NCBI RefSeq assembly: GCF_022009635.1
Contig: NZ_CP091716.1
Location: 2,123,001 to 2,187,000, forward strand
Source: Variovorax paradoxus
GTDB lineage: Bacteria; Pseudomonadota; Gammaproteobacteria; Burkholderiales; Burkholderiaceae_C
Direction of reading: 5' to 3'
Length of the DNA stretch: 64,000 bases
Shown here: one piece after another, positions 63,148 to 64,000 of the stretch
Layout of the letters: every line of letters starts with the position of its first letter
Position numbering within the stretch: position 1 is the stretch's first letter
Notes under the pieces: generated by a model
The model's input: the letters and a program-made list of their open reading frames with translations, nothing else
The model's database searches: none
Told to the model about the DNA's origin: nothing
Program-made: the position numbers and the translations under genes

Positions 63148-64000
63148 TCATTCCGGAATCGCGGCCAGCGGCGCGCCGCCGCGCGCGCGGCCCAGCGTGC
63201 CGACGATCAGCGCCGCGATCAGCACCAGAGCGCCGCTGAGCACCATCGCGCTCGAGATGCCGTGGTTGTCGACCGTCACGCCGCCGATCAGCGCGCCGGA
63301 GGCAATCGCCACCTGGAAGCCGCTCACCAGCAGTGCCTGGCCGGCCTCGGGCGCGTCGGGCACGGCTTCCATCATCCAGCCGGTGAGCGCCACCGGGATC
63401 AGGCCGAAGGCCACGCCCCAGATCACCACCACCACCGCGCCCGGCACGAAGCCGGTGCCGATCACGGTGGACAGCAGCAGCGCCGTCGCGAGCATCAGCG
63501 CCGCCAGCAGGGTGGTGGCGCGCACGCTGCGGGCCACCAGGCTGCCGCCGAGGAAGGTGCCGATGAAGCCCACCGCGCCATACACCAGCAGCAGCGTCGA
63601 CACCGAGTTGGGCGCCAGGCCGAACACCTGCTGCAGCAGCGGCTTCAGGTAGGTGTAGGCCGCGAAGTGGCCGGCAATGAAGAACAGCACCGCGAGCAGC
63701 CCGACCTGCGCCATGCGGCGCGTGAGCGGCGTGAGCAGGTCGCGCGCGCCGATGGCGCGCACCGGCGGAATCGCGGGCAGCAGCCACAGCTGCACCAGCA
63801 GCACCACGGTGGCGAGCGCGCCCGTCACCGCGAACGAGGCGCGCCAGCCGAACAGCGTGCCGAGGAACGACCCCGCCGGCACCCCGAGCACGGTGGCGGC
63901 CGACACGCCCGCCAGCACGTAAGACATGGCACGGGCCTGCGCCGCATGCGGCACCAGCTGCGTGGCGGCTGCGGGTGCAAAGGTCCAGAAGCCGCCCACG
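63148..64000 (-). CDS. MFS transporter, 5' end cut by the window
   Basis: The last 283 residues of a twelve-helix major facilitator of the AraJ/YdhP drug or sugar exporter type. Visible are GGFWTFAPAAATQLVPHAAQ at the cut, VLGVPAGSFLGTLFGWRASF (helix 5 area), YTYLKPLLQQVFGL and GALIGGVTVDNHGISSAMVL near the end. About 100 residues with the first three or four helices lie past the right edge. It is convergent with the LysR gene, 16 bases apart, so it need not be its target. Confidence 0.88.
   Translation of the reverse strand, partial: VGGFWTFAPAAATQLVPHAAQARAMSYVLAGVSAATVLGVPAGSFLGTLFGWRASFAVTGALATVVLLVQLWLLPAIPPVRAIGARDLLTPLTRRMAQVGLLAVLFFIAGHFAAYTYLKPLLQQVFGLAPNSVSTLLLVYGAVGFIGTFLGGSLVARSVRATTLLAALMLATALLLSTVIGTGFVPGAVVVVIWGVAFGLIPVALTGWMMEAVPDAPEAGQALLVSGFQVAIASGALIGGVTVDNHGISSAMVLSGALVLIAALIVGTLGRARGGAPLAAIPE

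Overview
The window is a continuous stretch of GC-rich chromosome from a betaproteobacterium. The best guess is the Comamonadaceae, and Variovorax or a close relative within it. That placement is an inference from the gene set: a single-chain isocitrate dehydrogenase, an alpha-ketoglutarate permease, several MHS-type symporters, many LysR regulators, and argH next to an AlgZ/AlgR pair. No rRNA gene or other strong marker is present. Coding density is high, with many 1-4 base overlaps between genes. I saw no insertion sequence, prophage or CRISPR array. Both ends cut a transporter gene.

Layout, left to right. Positions 1-5.7 kb: kgtP (cut), lldD, a LysR gene, then a TetR gene divergent from a DUF1348 gene and cyanase, with a clear palindromic operator between them, and an SDR protein whose catalytic Ser and Lys are replaced. 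6-9.7 kb: nucleoside deoxyribosyltransferase, a lysophospholipase-like hydrolase, AraC and LuxR-type regulators, and a small DUF1161 protein. 9.8-16.9 kb: monomeric icd, a lone ABC ATPase, a secreted protein, a CynX-like transporter coupled to a GntR/FadR-type regulator, and a LysR gene. 16.9-21 kb: a TPM-domain protein coupled to penicillin-binding protein 1C, then a small calcium-repeat lipoprotein. 21-23.6 kb: a run of small housekeeping or detoxification genes (LysE, GFA, DUF2277, two GNATs).

23.7-28.9 kb is a compact catabolic-looking operon: EthD-like protein, MHS transporter, DUF2848 protein and amidase. It sits behind a LysR gene and a good LysR-type box. 28.9-31 kb carries a class C-like serine hydrolase directly behind a class D (OXA-type) beta-lactamase, preceded by a perfect 31-base inverted repeat. 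31-39.6 kb holds a very large alpha-2-macroglobulin with an intact CLEQ thioester motif, followed by five small genes of mostly unknown function. 39.8-45.3 kb: an OpgC-like acyltransferase, an SGNH hydrolase, an ECF sigma/anti-sigma pair and two membrane proteins.

45.3-51.1 kb is a complete tripartite RND efflux operon. It is followed by a rhomboid protease and argH, then the AlgZ/AlgR two-component pair coupled to an AI-2E family transporter. A tRNA-like gene with a 6-base anticodon loop follows. An unrecognised 786-residue protein begins ten bases after its CCA end; these two are the most curious items in the window. The right end (60-64 kb) holds a tautomerase, an MFS transporter, a GNAT divergent from a LysR gene, and a second, cut MFS transporter.

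Cell-envelope and defence-against-host or antibiotic functions are prominent: PBP1C, macroglobulin, TPM protein, two beta-lactamase-fold enzymes, RND pump, OpgC. The rest is mostly small-molecule transport and catabolism under local regulators. No obviously new multi-gene system stands out. The operon at 23.7-28.9 kb and the tRNA/786-residue gene pair are the best places to look.
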